DNA of 64,000 bases from assembly GCF_002975205.1 (NCBI RefSeq), contig NZ_PCOC01000001.1, forward strand, positions 496,001 through 560,000, in the 5' to 3' direction. A model generated the notes under the pieces. It saw nothing but the letters and a program-made list of their open reading frames with translations. It made no database searches and was not told the origin of the DNA. Shown here piece after piece: positions 34,122 through 43,104 of this stretch. Source of the DNA: Ochrobactrum vermis (GTDB lineage: Bacteria; Pseudomonadota; Alphaproteobacteria; Rhizobiales; Rhizobiaceae). Every line of letters starts with the position of its first letter. Positions within the stretch are counted from its first letter, which is position 1. The translations under genes and the position numbers were made by a program.

Positions 34122-36008
34122 ATGAGTTCCCCCAAAACGGTTTCCGCCGACTCCGGCGAGACGTTCAAGACACTGCGAAATCTCTGGCCCTATATGTGGC
34201 CGTCCGACAGGCCCGACCTGCGTATGCGCGTGGTCTGGGCCACGTTCTATCTGGTGATTTCCAAGATCGTACTCATCCTCGTGCCCTATTTCTTCAAATG
34301 GGTGACGAACGCCTTGACCGGTCAGTTGAACCCGCCGGATTATATCCCGCTGTTTCTAGTTGGCGCCGTGATGCTGGTTCTGGCTTATAACGGTGCCAAG
34401 ATCGTGCAGGCGGGTCTCAACCAGCTTCGCGACGCATTGTTTGCGAGCGTCGGCCAGTATGCGGTGCGTCAGTTGGCCTACAGGACCTTCGTGCACATGC
34501 ACCAGCTTTCGCTGAGGTTCCATCTTGAACGGCGGACAGGCGGGCTTTCGCGGGTCATCGAGCGTGGCACCAAGGGCATCGAAACGATTGTCCGTTTCAC
34601 GATCCTCAACACGCTGCCGACCATTCTTGAATTTGCGCTGACGGCGGTGATCTTCGCCTTCGCCTACGGCATCTCCTATCTTCTCGTGGTTGCTGCAACG
34701 GTCTGCCTCTATACCTGGTTCACGATCAAGGCGAGCGACTGGCGCATCAATATTCGCCGCGAAATGAACGACTCCGATACGGATGCCAACACCAAGGCAA
34801 TCGACTCGCTGCTCAATTTCGAAACGGTCAAATATTTCGGCAACGAGAATATGGAAGCCAAGCGTTTCGATGCTTCGATGGCGCGTTATGAAAAAGCGGC
34901 AACCCAGACATGGACGTCACTTGGCTGGCTGAACTTCGGTCAGGCCGTGATTTTTGGTGTCGGCATGGCAGCGGTCATGGTCATGTCAGCGCTGGAAGTG
35001 CAGGCGGGAACACAGTCCATCGGCGATTTCGTTTTCATCAATGCCATGCTGATGCAGCTATCCATTCCGCTCAATTTCATCGGTTTCATCTACCGCGAAA
35101 TCCGTCAGGGACTGACCGATATCGAACAGATGTTCGATCTCCTTGATGTGAAGCAGGAAGTCATCGACAAAGCCAATGCGCCAGCGTTGAAAATCGATCA
35201 CGGCGCAATCCGTTTCGATGACGTGCATTTCGCCTATGATGCGAACCGCCCGATCCTCAAAGGCATCAGTTTCGAAGTTCCGGCAGGAAAGACTGTAGCA
35301 ATCGTCGGGCCGTCGGGAGCAGGTAAATCCACGATCTCGCGCCTCCTGTTCCGCTTCTATGATGTGCAGTCCGGATCGGTTTCCATCGACGGGCAGGATG
35401 TCCGCGACGTTACGCAGGAAAGCTTGCGCAAGGTTATCGGCATGGTGCCGCAGGACACGGTGTTGTTCAACGATACGATAGCCTATAACATTCGTTATGG
35501 TCGTCCCGATGCCACGACCGAAGAGGTGGAAAAGGCGGCGGAACTGGCGCAGATTTCGGGCTTCATCAAGCACCTGCCGGAAGGTTATCAAGCCATGGTC
35601 GGCGAACGCGGCCTCAAGCTTTCGGGCGGTGAGAAACAGCGTGTCGCCATTGCGCGCACGATCCTGAAAGCGCCTCCAATCCTGATTCTTGATGAGGCGA
35701 CCTCCGCACTCGATACGGCCACCGAACAGGAAATTCAGTCAGCACTCGACATCGTCAGCCGTGGCCGGACCACGCTCGTCATCGCACACCGCCTCTCGAC
35801 CGTGATCGGTGCGGATGAAATCATCGTCCTGAAAGATGGTTTGATTGCCGAGCGAGGCACGCATCGCATGCTTCTCAAGCATAAGGGGCTTTATGCGTCC
35901 ATGTGGGCTCGCCAGCGCGAGGCGGACGAGGCGGAAGAACGCCTGCGTCAGGTCCGGGAAAGCGACGAAATGGGCATCATCACACGCGGTGTTCCGGCGG
36001 CGGAATAG
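34122..36008 (+). CDS. Atm1/ABCB7-type ABC exporter (half-transporter)
   Basis: A 628-residue fused permease-ATPase. Six transmembrane helices span about residues 30-320; the ATPase follows with Walker [10 protein letters not shown] near 396, the signature LSGGEKQRVAIAR near 500 and Walker B LILDEATSALD. NPPDY and RRTGGLSRVIERGTKGIE are Atm1/ABCB6/HMT features. These transporters export glutathione-linked sulfur species or heavy metals. The upstream ArsR-type repressor makes metal export a reasonable guess. ATG 34122 is preferred; a TTG at 34107 is the alternative. Confidence 0.9.
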   Translation: MSSPKTVSADSGETFKTLRNLWPYMWPSDRPDLRMRVVWATFYLVISKIVLILVPYFFKWVTNALTGQLNPPDYIPLFLVGAVMLVLAYNGAKIVQAGLNQLRDALFASVGQYAVRQLAYRTFVHMHQLSLRFHLERRTGGLSRVIERGTKGIETIVRFTILNTLPTILEFALTAVIFAFAYGISYLLVVAATVCLYTWFTIKASDWRINIRREMNDSDTDANTKAIDSLLNFETVKYFGNENMEAKRFDASMARYEKAATQTWTSLGWLNFGQAVIFGVGMAAVMVMSALEVQAGTQSIGDFVFINAMLMQLSIPLNFIGFIYREIRQGLTDIEQMFDLLDVKQEVIDKANAPALKIDHGAIRFDDVHFAYDANRPILKGISFEVPAGKTVAIVGPSGAGKSTISRLLFRFYDVQSGSVSIDGQDVRDVTQESLRKVIGMVPQDTVLFNDTIAYNIRYGRPDATTEEVEKAAELAQISGFIKHLPEGYQAMVGERGLKLSGGEKQRVAIARTILKAPPILILDEATSALDTATEQEIQSALDIVSRGRTTLVIAHRLSTVIGADEIIVLKDGLIAERGTHRMLLKHKGLYASMWARQREADEAEERLRQVRESDEMGIITRGVPAAE

Positions 36009-36032
36009 CCTGTTTATTGGCGGCTAGTTATA

Positions 36033-36056
36033 TTAGGGCACGATCACGTGCCCTAA
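36033..36056. repeat. 10-bp hairpin after the ABC exporter
   Basis: TTAGGGCACG pairs with CGTGCCCTAA around ATCA, with no T-run after it. It may be a weak terminator or a binding site in the gap before psd. Confidence 0.5.
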
Positions 36057-36135
36057 CAGCCGTGAATAATTTGCGAAATGGATTTCGATTCTGAACAGGA
36101 TGAGGTAAATAACGGCCAAACTCAAAGGAAGAGCG

Positions 36136-36834
36136 ATGAGCCTTACTGACACCATCCGCAACACTTTCGTACCGATCCATCGGGAAGGCTATCCGTTTAT
36201 TGCGGGCTTTTTCGTGGTTTCACTTATTCTGGGCTGGCTTTGGGATCCGTTGTTCTGGATCGGCTTGGTGCTGACCGTCTGGTGCATCTATTTCTATCGC
36301 GATCCCGAACGCGTCACGCCAATGGACGATGATCTGGTCATCAGTCCCGCTGACGGCAAGGTTTCTTTCGTTGGCCCGGCTGTGCCGCCTGCCGAGCTGG
36401 ATCTGGGTGCCGAACCGCGCATGCGCGTATCGGTTTTCATGAATGTGTTCTCGGTTCACATCAACCGTTCTCCGGTGCGTGGCAAGATAGAGAAGGTCGT
36501 GCATCGTCCGGGCAAGTTCCTCAATGCGGAACTGGACAAGGCCAGCACGGAAAACGAACGCAACAGCGTTTTGATTGAAAGCCCGCATGGCAAGATCGGC
36601 GTTGTTCAGATCGCTGGTCTGGTCGCGCGGCGCATCGTCTGCTGGTCCAATGAGGATGATGATCTGTCCGTGGGCGAGCGGTTCGGCCTGATCCGCTTTG
36701 GATCGCGGGTCGATGTCTACCTTCCGGCAGATGCGACCGTCCGTGTCGCCATTGGCCAAACGGCAATCGCCGGTGAAACCGTGCTGGCCGATTACGGCAG
36801 CGTGCGCGGCGAGCCTGTGGTGCGGATCGGCTGA
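36136..36834 (+). CDS. psd: Phosphatidylserine decarboxylase proenzyme (short type)
   Basis: A 232-residue member of the small PSD class. It converts phosphatidylserine to phosphatidylethanolamine at the inner membrane. The N-terminal third carries two hydrophobic segments. The catalytic His region reads [13 protein letters not shown]. Self-cleavage to form the pyruvoyl group occurs at Gly-Ser within [11 protein letters not shown]. It starts at ATG 36136 with AAGGAAGAG upstream and ends four bases before pssA, so the two are an operon. Confidence 0.95.
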   Translation: MSLTDTIRNTFVPIHREGYPFIAGFFVVSLILGWLWDPLFWIGLVLTVWCIYFYRDPERVTPMDDDLVISPADGKVSFVGPAVPPAELDLGAEPRMRVSVFMNVFSVHINRSPVRGKIEKVVHRPGKFLNAELDKASTENERNSVLIESPHGKIGVVQIAGLVARRIVCWSNEDDDLSVGERFGLIRFGSRVDVYLPADATVRVAIGQTAIAGETVLADYGSVRGEPVVRIG

Positions 36835-36838
36835 GCCG

Positions 36839-37690
36839 ATGGAAACGCCTTTTCCGCCTTTTGAGCCCAATGGCCGCGTGGATTCATCGCGCGGCCCGAA
36901 GCTGTCGCAGATACCGCTGCGTATCGTTATTCCCAATGTCATAACGGTTCTCGCCATCTGTGCCGGTCTTACCGGCATCCGTCTAGCCTTCGAGAACCGT
37001 TTCGAACTTGCCGTCGTCATGGTGCTTGTCGCCGCCTTTCTGGACGGCATCGACGGGCGCGTCGCGCGCATGATGAAGGGATCGTCAAAATTCGGCGCGC
37101 AAATGGACTCGCTCGCCGATATCGTCAATTTCGGCGTGGCGCCTGCGTTGGTGCTCTATGCCTTCATGCTCGATCAGGCGCGCTCGTTCGGCTGGATCGC
37201 GGCACTCCTTTATGCCATTGCCTGCTGCCTGCGGCTGGCGCGTTTCAATGTCATGCTGGAAGACCCGAACCGCCCGGCATGGCAAAGCAACTACTTCATC
37301 GGTGTGCCTGCACCGGCAGGCGCCATGCTTGTCTTGTTGCCGGTCTATCTTGGTTTTCTCGGGTTGACGCCAACGCGGGGGCTCGCTTTCGGCGTGGCGA
37401 TCTATACCGTAGCAATAGCATTCCTGCTCGTAAGCCGTTTGCCAGTCTATAATGGCAAATCCGCAGGAAGCCTTGTCCGGCGTGATATCGTCATGCCGCT
37501 CATCCTGTTCGTGGTCGTTTATGTCGCGTTCCTGATGAGCTATACCTGGCAAACCCTTAGCCTCACCGCGCTTGCCTATCTTGCTTTTCTTCCATTCAGC
37601 CTGGCGGCCTGGAACAGGCGCGAAGCTGCCGACCGAAGGGCAGAGGAAGAAGCCAGCTCCGAAGAGGATAAGCCTTCAGAGGAAAACTGA
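36839..37690 (+). CDS. pssA: CDP-diacylglycerol--serine O-phosphatidyltransferase
   Basis: A 283-residue membrane enzyme that makes phosphatidylserine, the substrate of Psd. The CDP-alcohol phosphatidyltransferase motif DG-x2-AR-x8-G-x3-D-x3-D is seen as DGRVARMMKGSSKFGAQMD plus SLAD. Seven to eight hydrophobic helices follow. The N-terminus is proline-rich and the C-terminus is strongly acidic and charged. It begins four bases after psd. Its last 15 bases overlap the 3' end of the convergent ATPase gene. Confidence 0.95.
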   Translation: METPFPPFEPNGRVDSSRGPKLSQIPLRIVIPNVITVLAICAGLTGIRLAFENRFELAVVMVLVAAFLDGIDGRVARMMKGSSKFGAQMDSLADIVNFGVAPALVLYAFMLDQARSFGWIAALLYAIACCLRLARFNVMLEDPNRPAWQSNYFIGVPAPAGAMLVLLPVYLGFLGLTPTRGLAFGVAIYTVAIAFLLVSRLPVYNGKSAGSLVRRDIVMPLILFVVVYVAFLMSYTWQTLSLTALAYLAFLPFSLAAWNRREAADRRAEEEASSEEDKPSEEN

Positions 37691-38233
37691 GGGCAACGCC
37701 TGCTTGATGAAACTGACGCGCTCCTCGACCGATGATTTCGGCAGGAGCGCGATTTCATATCCAAGCTGCCTATAGGTTTTTTCCATCGCGTCGAAAGTGC
37801 GTATGGCTTCCTCGAAATCCTGCTTCCGCTCAGCATCCTGACCGAAGATTTCAGCCCATGGTGGGGTCAGGAAAACTGTTCTGTTATACCGAAACTGTCG
37901 TGCGGCCTCCTCCATGTGCCGTGGAATGGGCAGGTTGCACAGTGTCAGATAGCCGATCACGTCGGGAACACCGCGATCAAAGAAGACGGTACCGCGCTGT
38001 TGTTCTGCCATCGCGTGCGAGCGCATTTCCCAGCAAAGCATCAACTCCGCAAAAAGAGCGCGATCACCCCAGGGCAAGGCATTGCCGCTTATGGCAACCT
38101 GATCCTGTATGATGGCGCGCCCCGCTTCAACGGTACGCGAAAAACCATCCTTTTCAAGCGCATCGATCAGTGTGCTTTTACCCGATCCGGGCCCGCCGCT
38201 GATGATGATGAAACGCCGATGATCTTGGGTCAT
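37676..38233 (-). CDS. AAA-type ATPase / nucleoside-kinase-like protein
   Basis: A 185-residue P-loop protein. Walker A is IIISGGPGSGKSTLI near the N-terminus, and TVFFDRGVPDVIGYL gives a DRG motif like that in small kinases. It resembles the AAA_28/NadR-type kinase-like proteins, so a nucleotide- or small-molecule kinase is possible, but no substrate can be assigned. ATG 38233 has GGAGG four bases upstream. The 3' end overlaps pssA by 15 bases. Confidence 0.8.
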   Translation of the reverse strand: MTQDHRRFIIISGGPGSGKSTLIDALEKDGFSRTVEAGRAIIQDQVAISGNALPWGDRALFAELMLCWEMRSHAMAEQQRGTVFFDRGVPDVIGYLTLCNLPIPRHMEEAARQFRYNRTVFLTPPWAEIFGQDAERKQDFEEAIRTFDAMEKTYRQLGYEIALLPKSSVEERVSFIKQALPSVFL

Positions 38234-38367
38234 AGGTCCTCCAATAGCAAAGGGAATACGCGCCAAGCCAGTCAGCGCGTGATGAGGAGTTTTGAAAGAG
38301 GGAGAAAAACCCGCTGAAATAAGAGCCGTCAGGCGGCTGGGCGGGAAGGATCAGACAATAAATAGAA

Positions 38368-38393
38368 CCGGCCTTGCGTATAGGCAAGGCCGG
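38368..38393 (-). terminator. Terminator after the SDR gene
   Basis: A 10-bp perfect stem (CCGGCCTTGC/GCAAGGCCGG) with a 6-base loop. On the minus strand it is followed by TTCTATTTATT. Confidence 0.7.
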
Positions 38394-38403
38394 AAGAAAG
38401 AAA

Positions 38404-39144
38404 TCAGCTCGGCTGATGATAATCGAGGAAGCGATCCTGACGCACGTCGAACAGCTTGCCCGTGACGTCAAGCGCAGGATCGGCGAGCTTGACGATCTTT
38501 TCTGCGACCGACTGCGGTGTCGGCAACGTCTCTGGATCTTCGCCCGGCATTGCCTGCGCGCGCATAGCCGTGCGGGTAGCGCCCGGATTGACCGAGTTGA
38601 TCTTGAGGTTCATCTGCTTGGTTTCTTCAGCCCAGCTGCGTGCCATGACTTCGACAGCGGCCTTTGAGGCGGCGTAGGGGCCCCAGAAAGCCCGGCAGGT
38701 ATGCGCCACACCGGAAGAGAGCATAATGGCACGCCCGGCGTCAGAAGCGCGCAGCAGCGGGTCCGTTGACCGGATGAGACGCCACACGCTGGTAACATTG
38801 ACGTTCATGACTTTCTCGAAGGTCTTGGCCTCGACATGGCCGATCGGCGAGATCGTGCCGAGAACGCCCGCATTGGCCACCAGTATATCGAGTTTGCCCC
38901 AGCGCTCATGAATGGAGCCGCCGAGGCGATCGATCGCTTCCATGTCGGTAATATCGAGAGGCACAAGCGTCGCATTGCCTCCGAGTTTGCGGATATCGTC
39001 GTCCAGCTCTTCAAGCCCGCCGACTGTGCGAGCAACCGCGATGACATGTGCGCCGCGTTTTGCCAGTTCAAGTGAAAGAAAATAGCCAATACCGCGCGAT
39101 GCGCCTGTCACCAGTGCGATGCGGCCCGTAAGGTCGATGCTCAT
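38404..39144 (-). CDS. SDR family oxidoreductase
   Basis: A 246-residue classical short-chain dehydrogenase. The cofactor motif is TGASRGIG (residues 14-21), NAGV follows, the catalytic Ser lies in MLSSGVAH, and Tyr/Lys in YAASKAAVE. The arginines after the GxxxGxG motif suggest NADP. The substrate is unknown. It ends 72 bases before purF on the same strand, but a terminator between the two makes it a separate unit. Confidence 0.9.
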   Translation of the reverse strand: MSIDLTGRIALVTGASRGIGYFLSLELAKRGAHVIAVARTVGGLEELDDDIRKLGGNATLVPLDITDMEAIDRLGGSIHERWGKLDILVANAGVLGTISPIGHVEAKTFEKVMNVNVTSVWRLIRSTDPLLRASDAGRAIMLSSGVAHTCRAFWGPYAASKAAVEVMARSWAEETKQMNLKINSVNPGATRTAMRAQAMPGEDPETLPTPQSVAEKIVKLADPALDVTGKLFDVRQDRFLDYHQPS

Positions 39145-39176
39145 CTAGTCCCCATATTTTGTGCAAACACAAGAAA

Positions 39177-39199
39177 CAGGCGGCCTATTGGGCCGCCTG
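39177..39199 (-). terminator. Terminator after purF
   Basis: A 9-bp perfect stem (CAGGCGGCC/GGCCGCCTG) with a 5-base loop, followed on the minus strand by TTTCTTGTGTTTG. Confidence 0.75.
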
Positions 39200-39216
39200 C
39201 GTGAAGAATTGGGCGA

Positions 39217-40707
39217 TCAGCCGTTGCTGGCGAGCAGCGACAGCGTGTGCACGTTGCTCTCGCCTTCCTGATCGAGGAGGCGGGTCGGATATTCGCCCGT
39301 GAAATAGTGATCGGTGAAAGCGGGCGCTTTCGGATCACGTGGCTTTCCACCGACAGCCTTGTAGAGCCCGTCAATGGAAAGGAACGCCAGGGAATCCGCG
39401 CCGATATAACGGCACATGGATTCCAGGTCTTTGTGCTGGTTGGCCAGCAGCTTATCGGCATGGGGGGTGTCGATACCGTAGAAATCCGGATGGTAAATCA
39501 TTGGACTTGCCACGCGGATATGCACTTCCTTTGCGCCTGCGTCGCGGATCATCTGGACGATCTTGACGGAGGTGGTGCCGCGCACGATGGAATCATCCAC
39601 CAGCACGACGCGCTTGCCTTCGATCATGGCGCGGTTGGCAGAATGCTTCAACTTGACGCCAAGTGCGCGAATTTGCTGTGTCGGCTCGATAAAGGTGCGG
39701 CCCACATAGTGGTTGCGGATGATGCCATATTCGAACGGAATGCCGCTTGCCTGCGCAAAGCCGAGGGCAGCGGGCGTGCCGCCATCGGGCACCGGTACAA
39801 CCACATCGGCTTCAATGCCGGCTTCCTTGGCGAGCTCCATGCCCATATTCTTGCGCGCGACATAGACGCTGCGACCGCCGACGACAGAGTCGGGACGGGC
39901 GAAATAGACATATTCGAACAGGCAGAGGCGTTCCGGCTGCGGGTTTTCAGCCTTGATGGATTCGGTAGTGATGGAGCCGTCCTTCTGGATCTCGCAGATG
40001 ACCACTTCGCCGTTTTCGACGTCACGAATATATTTCGCGCCGATAATGTCGAGGGCGCAGGTCTCCGAGCAGAAGATAGGCTTGCCGTCGAGCTCGCCCA
40101 TGACGAGCGGCCGGATGCCGATCGGATCACGCGCGGCGATCAGCTTGGTGCGGGTCAAAGCCAGCATGGCGTAGCCGCCCTCGACCTGCCGGATGGCATC
40201 GACGAAACGGTCGGACGAGGAAGAATGGCGTGAACGGGCAATCATGTGCAGCACGACTTCCGTGTCGGATGTCGCTTGGAAAATCGCGCCGGAGGCAATC
40301 AGTTGCTTGCGCAGTGTGATGCCGTTGGTGAAATTGCCGTTATGGGCAATTGCGATGCCGCCGACTTCCAGTTCCGCGAACAATGGCTGCACATTGCGCA
40401 GGATCGTCTCGCCGGTGGTGGAGTAGCGCACATGGCCGATAGCACGGTCGCCCGGCAGGCGATTGAGCGTCGCCGCATCGGTGAAATGATCGCCGACGAG
40501 ACCCATATGGCGCTCGGAATGAAAGCGGCGATTGTGATAGGAAACGATACCGGCGGCTTCCTGCCCGCGATGCTGAAGAGCATGCAAGCCCAATGCTGTC
40601 AGTGCGGCTGCGTCTTCATGGCCAAGTATGCCAAAGACACCGCACTCTTCATGCAGGGTGTCTTCATCCAGCATGAAGGAGGCATTTTCAGAAGAATGGC
40701 TGGTCAT
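39217..40707 (-). CDS. purF: Amidophosphoribosyltransferase
   Basis: The first committed step of purine synthesis: it transfers the amide of glutamine to PRPP. The mature enzyme should begin at the Cys of CGVFGILGHEDAAA after removal of a 21-residue propeptide. Glutaminase motifs are HALQHRGQEAAG and AHNGNFTNG. The PRPP site is VLVDDSIVRGTTS. Cysteine ligands for an iron-sulfur cluster are partly visible. ATG 40707 is preferred over the TTG at 40737, though the ribosome site is weak. Confidence 0.95.
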   Translation of the reverse strand: MTSHSSENASFMLDEDTLHEECGVFGILGHEDAAALTALGLHALQHRGQEAAGIVSYHNRRFHSERHMGLVGDHFTDAATLNRLPGDRAIGHVRYSTTGETILRNVQPLFAELEVGGIAIAHNGNFTNGITLRKQLIASGAIFQATSDTEVVLHMIARSRHSSSSDRFVDAIRQVEGGYAMLALTRTKLIAARDPIGIRPLVMGELDGKPIFCSETCALDIIGAKYIRDVENGEVVICEIQKDGSITTESIKAENPQPERLCLFEYVYFARPDSVVGGRSVYVARKNMGMELAKEAGIEADVVVPVPDGGTPAALGFAQASGIPFEYGIIRNHYVGRTFIEPTQQIRALGVKLKHSANRAMIEGKRVVLVDDSIVRGTTSVKIVQMIRDAGAKEVHIRVASPMIYHPDFYGIDTPHADKLLANQHKDLESMCRYIGADSLAFLSIDGLYKAVGGKPRDPKAPAFTDHYFTGEYPTRLLDQEGESNVHTLSLLASNG

Positions 40708-40945
40708 TGCCGCAAGACCTTTCGATTGCAGAGGCAACTAAAGCGCCTCTCTATCATAAGATGGCTTTTGGTTAAAAGCGAAGAGTTCACCGCTGCGTCG
40801 ATATAGTCTCATCGATGGCAGTATCGCACGATACCAGCGAATAATCCCGCAAATTCCCGCCTGAAATATGTTCGCGGAACCAAAATGACAATGTCTGAAC
40901 GTCAATTTGATTGCTCAGTACTATTCGGCTTCCGCCTCCAGAATC

Positions 40946-40977
40946 GGAAAAGCCGCCAGCGGGGCTGACGGCTTTTC
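40946..40977 (-). terminator. Terminator after cvpA
   Basis: AAAAGCCG (40948) and CGGCTTTT (40969) form an 8-bp stem whose U-rich ends act on the minus strand. An inner CAG/CTG pair extends it. It is immediately downstream of cvpA. Confidence 0.7.
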
Positions 40978-40993
40978 GACATTTCACAACTGG

Positions 40994-41569
40994 TTACTGC
41001 TGTGCAGGCGCGTCGTCTGGGACAGGTGCCTCTTCCTGCTCACCAGAAGCCGGAGCATTCTGGTGTGGCTTGAACTTGTCGATCATCTGGTCGGGGTTGG
41101 CCGGCAGAAGATCGATCAGTTGCTGGCCGAAAGAATCGAGCATTGGTTTAGATTTCGCGTTGGTCACCCAGGCTGGCTGGTTCGTCGGAACGAGCCAGTT
41201 GAAGAACAGCATGGCAACGACCACCAGAAGCACACCACGCACACCGCCGAACAGAAAGCCGAGCGTGCGGTCGAGCGCCCCGATGCGGCTATCGATGATG
41301 AAGTCTGCGATCTTCATGGTGATCAGCGAGACGACGATCAGCACCACAAGAAAGACCGCGCCAGCGGCGGCGATTTTCGCGATGGTTTCGTTATTGATAT
41401 AGGGCTGCACGAAAGGCAGAACCGGCTGGTAAAAAAGATAAGCTGCAGCGGCCGCTGCCGCCCAGGATACCAGCGACAACACTTCGCGGGAAAAACCGCG
41501 CACCATCGCCAGAACAGCTGAAACCAGCGTTATCCCGAGTAGAATTCCATCAAGCATGGTTATCGGCAT
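40994..41569 (-). CDS. cvpA: CvpA family membrane protein
   Basis: A 191-residue protein with four hydrophobic helices in the first 130 residues (LDGILLGITLVSAVLAM, VLSLVSWAAAAAAAY, VFLVVLIVVSLITM, GVLLVVVAMLFFNWL) and a proline/glutamate-rich C-terminus. CvpA was first linked to colicin V production in E. coli and helps the bile-salt and envelope response. It is usually found upstream of purF, as here, though 286 bases separate them. ATG 41569 follows GAGGACAGG. Confidence 0.88.
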   Translation of the reverse strand: MPITMLDGILLGITLVSAVLAMVRGFSREVLSLVSWAAAAAAAYLFYQPVLPFVQPYINNETIAKIAAAGAVFLVVLIVVSLITMKIADFIIDSRIGALDRTLGFLFGGVRGVLLVVVAMLFFNWLVPTNQPAWVTNAKSKPMLDSFGQQLIDLLPANPDQMIDKFKPHQNAPASGEQEEAPVPDDAPAQQ

Positions 41570-41682
41570 TCTGGCCTGTCCTCAATTATTTTGCGCAATC
41601 GTTTCAGTGCGCAGGGCAGTCAAAGATGCTGGAGCTTATCACCGGAAGGTTGACAGATTCTTCCAGTCGCAAGTTTCCAGAT

Positions 41683-43077
41683 TTATTGCTTCTTTCCGGT
41701 GCCTGAAGCCGCGATGCGTGCCACAAGATCGGGCAAAGCCGAAGTTTCCATCAGGCGGAAGCTGCGATCTTTCCAAAGTTCGCCGCTGCCGCCGGGTACT
41801 TCTGCCTGCCGGAAACCGAGCTTCTCGGCTTCCTTGAGCCTCTGTACTGCATGCGTTACCGCACGAACAGCACCGGAAAGGCTGATCTCGCCGAAATAAA
41901 CACAATCTGGCGGAAGGGCAATACCGGCCATGGACGAAACCAGTGCAGCAGCCACTGCTATGTCGGCGGCAGGCTCGCTGATACGATAGCCTCCTGCGAC
42001 GTTCAGATAGACATCATGCTGGCCGAAACGAACCCCGCAATGCGATTCCAGCACAGCGAGAATCATAGCGAGACGACCGCCGTCCCAGCCTACAACGGCA
42101 CGGCGCGGTGTGCCGAGCGAGGAGGGAGCGACAAGCGCCTGAATTTCTACCAGAACGGGGCGCGTCCCCTCCATGCCAGCGAAGACCGCCGCACCTGGAG
42201 CTTTGGCATTGCGCTCTCCCAGGAATAGCTCGGACGGGTTGGACACTTCCCGTAAGCCGCCATCGGACATCTCGAAGACGCCGATTTCGTCGGTGGGGCC
42301 GAAACGATTCTTCACCGTACGCAGGATGCGATAATGATGCCCGCCTTCACCTTCGAAATAGAGAACGCCGTCAACCATATGCTCGACCACGCGGGGACCG
42401 GCAATCTGGCCGTCCTTGGTGACATGGCCGACGAGCACCACAGCAGCGCCGGTCTGCTTGGCGTAACGGATCATTGCCTGCGCAGACGAGCGGACCTGCG
42501 TGACCGTGCCGGGCGCGGAATCCGCCATATCGGTCCAGAGCGTCTGGATCGAATCGATGATGACCAGATCAGGCCGTTTGGTGTCCGAAATCGTGGCGAT
42601 GATGTCTTCGACATTGGTTTCGGCGGCAAGTTCCACCGCCGATGTGGCGACGCCGAGACGCTGCGCGCGCAGGCGGATCTGCGCGACCGCTTCTTCGCCC
42701 GAAACATAAACGATGCGATGGCCGCGATTGGCAAGGGCTGCTGCTGCCTGTGTGAGGAGCGTCGATTTGCCGATACCGGGATCGCCGCCGATCAGCAGCG
42801 CCGAACCGCGCACGAAACCACCTCCGGTCACGCGGTCGAGTTCGCTGATGCCGGAAATGATGCGCGGCGCGTCTTCGATGTCGCCGGAAAGCGAGGTCAG
42901 TGCCACGGCGCGGCCTTTGCGCTTGGACAACATGGCGCCCGGACCGGATCCGATACCGCTATTTGTGCCTTCCTCGACGAGCGTGTTCCACTCGCCGCAG
43001 GAATCGCATTTGCCCGCCCAGCGCGTATGCACTGTGCCGCAATTCTGGCAGATGAACTGAATGCGCGCCTTGGCCAT
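41683..43077 (-). CDS. radA: DNA repair protein RadA
   Basis: A 464-residue branch-migration helicase of recombination repair. The N-terminal zinc finger is CQNCGTVHTRWAGKCDSCGEW. Walker A is GGDPGIGKSTLL, the RadA-specific KNRFG motif is VKNRFGPTDEIG, and a Lon-protease-like C-terminal domain follows. I took the ATG at 43077; a GTG at 43086 is in frame. It starts 27 bases downstream of dnaB. In many Rhizobiales alr lies between dnaB and radA; there is none here. Confidence 0.95.
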   Translation of the reverse strand: MAKARIQFICQNCGTVHTRWAGKCDSCGEWNTLVEEGTNSGIGSGPGAMLSKRKGRAVALTSLSGDIEDAPRIISGISELDRVTGGGFVRGSALLIGGDPGIGKSTLLTQAAAALANRGHRIVYVSGEEAVAQIRLRAQRLGVATSAVELAAETNVEDIIATISDTKRPDLVIIDSIQTLWTDMADSAPGTVTQVRSSAQAMIRYAKQTGAAVVLVGHVTKDGQIAGPRVVEHMVDGVLYFEGEGGHHYRILRTVKNRFGPTDEIGVFEMSDGGLREVSNPSELFLGERNAKAPGAAVFAGMEGTRPVLVEIQALVAPSSLGTPRRAVVGWDGGRLAMILAVLESHCGVRFGQHDVYLNVAGGYRISEPAADIAVAAALVSSMAGIALPPDCVYFGEISLSGAVRAVTHAVQRLKEAEKLGFRQAEVPGGSGELWKDRSFRLMETSALPDLVARIAASGTGKKQ

Positions 43078-43104
43078 CAGAGGCACGCCTTTTTCAAAGA
43101 AATA

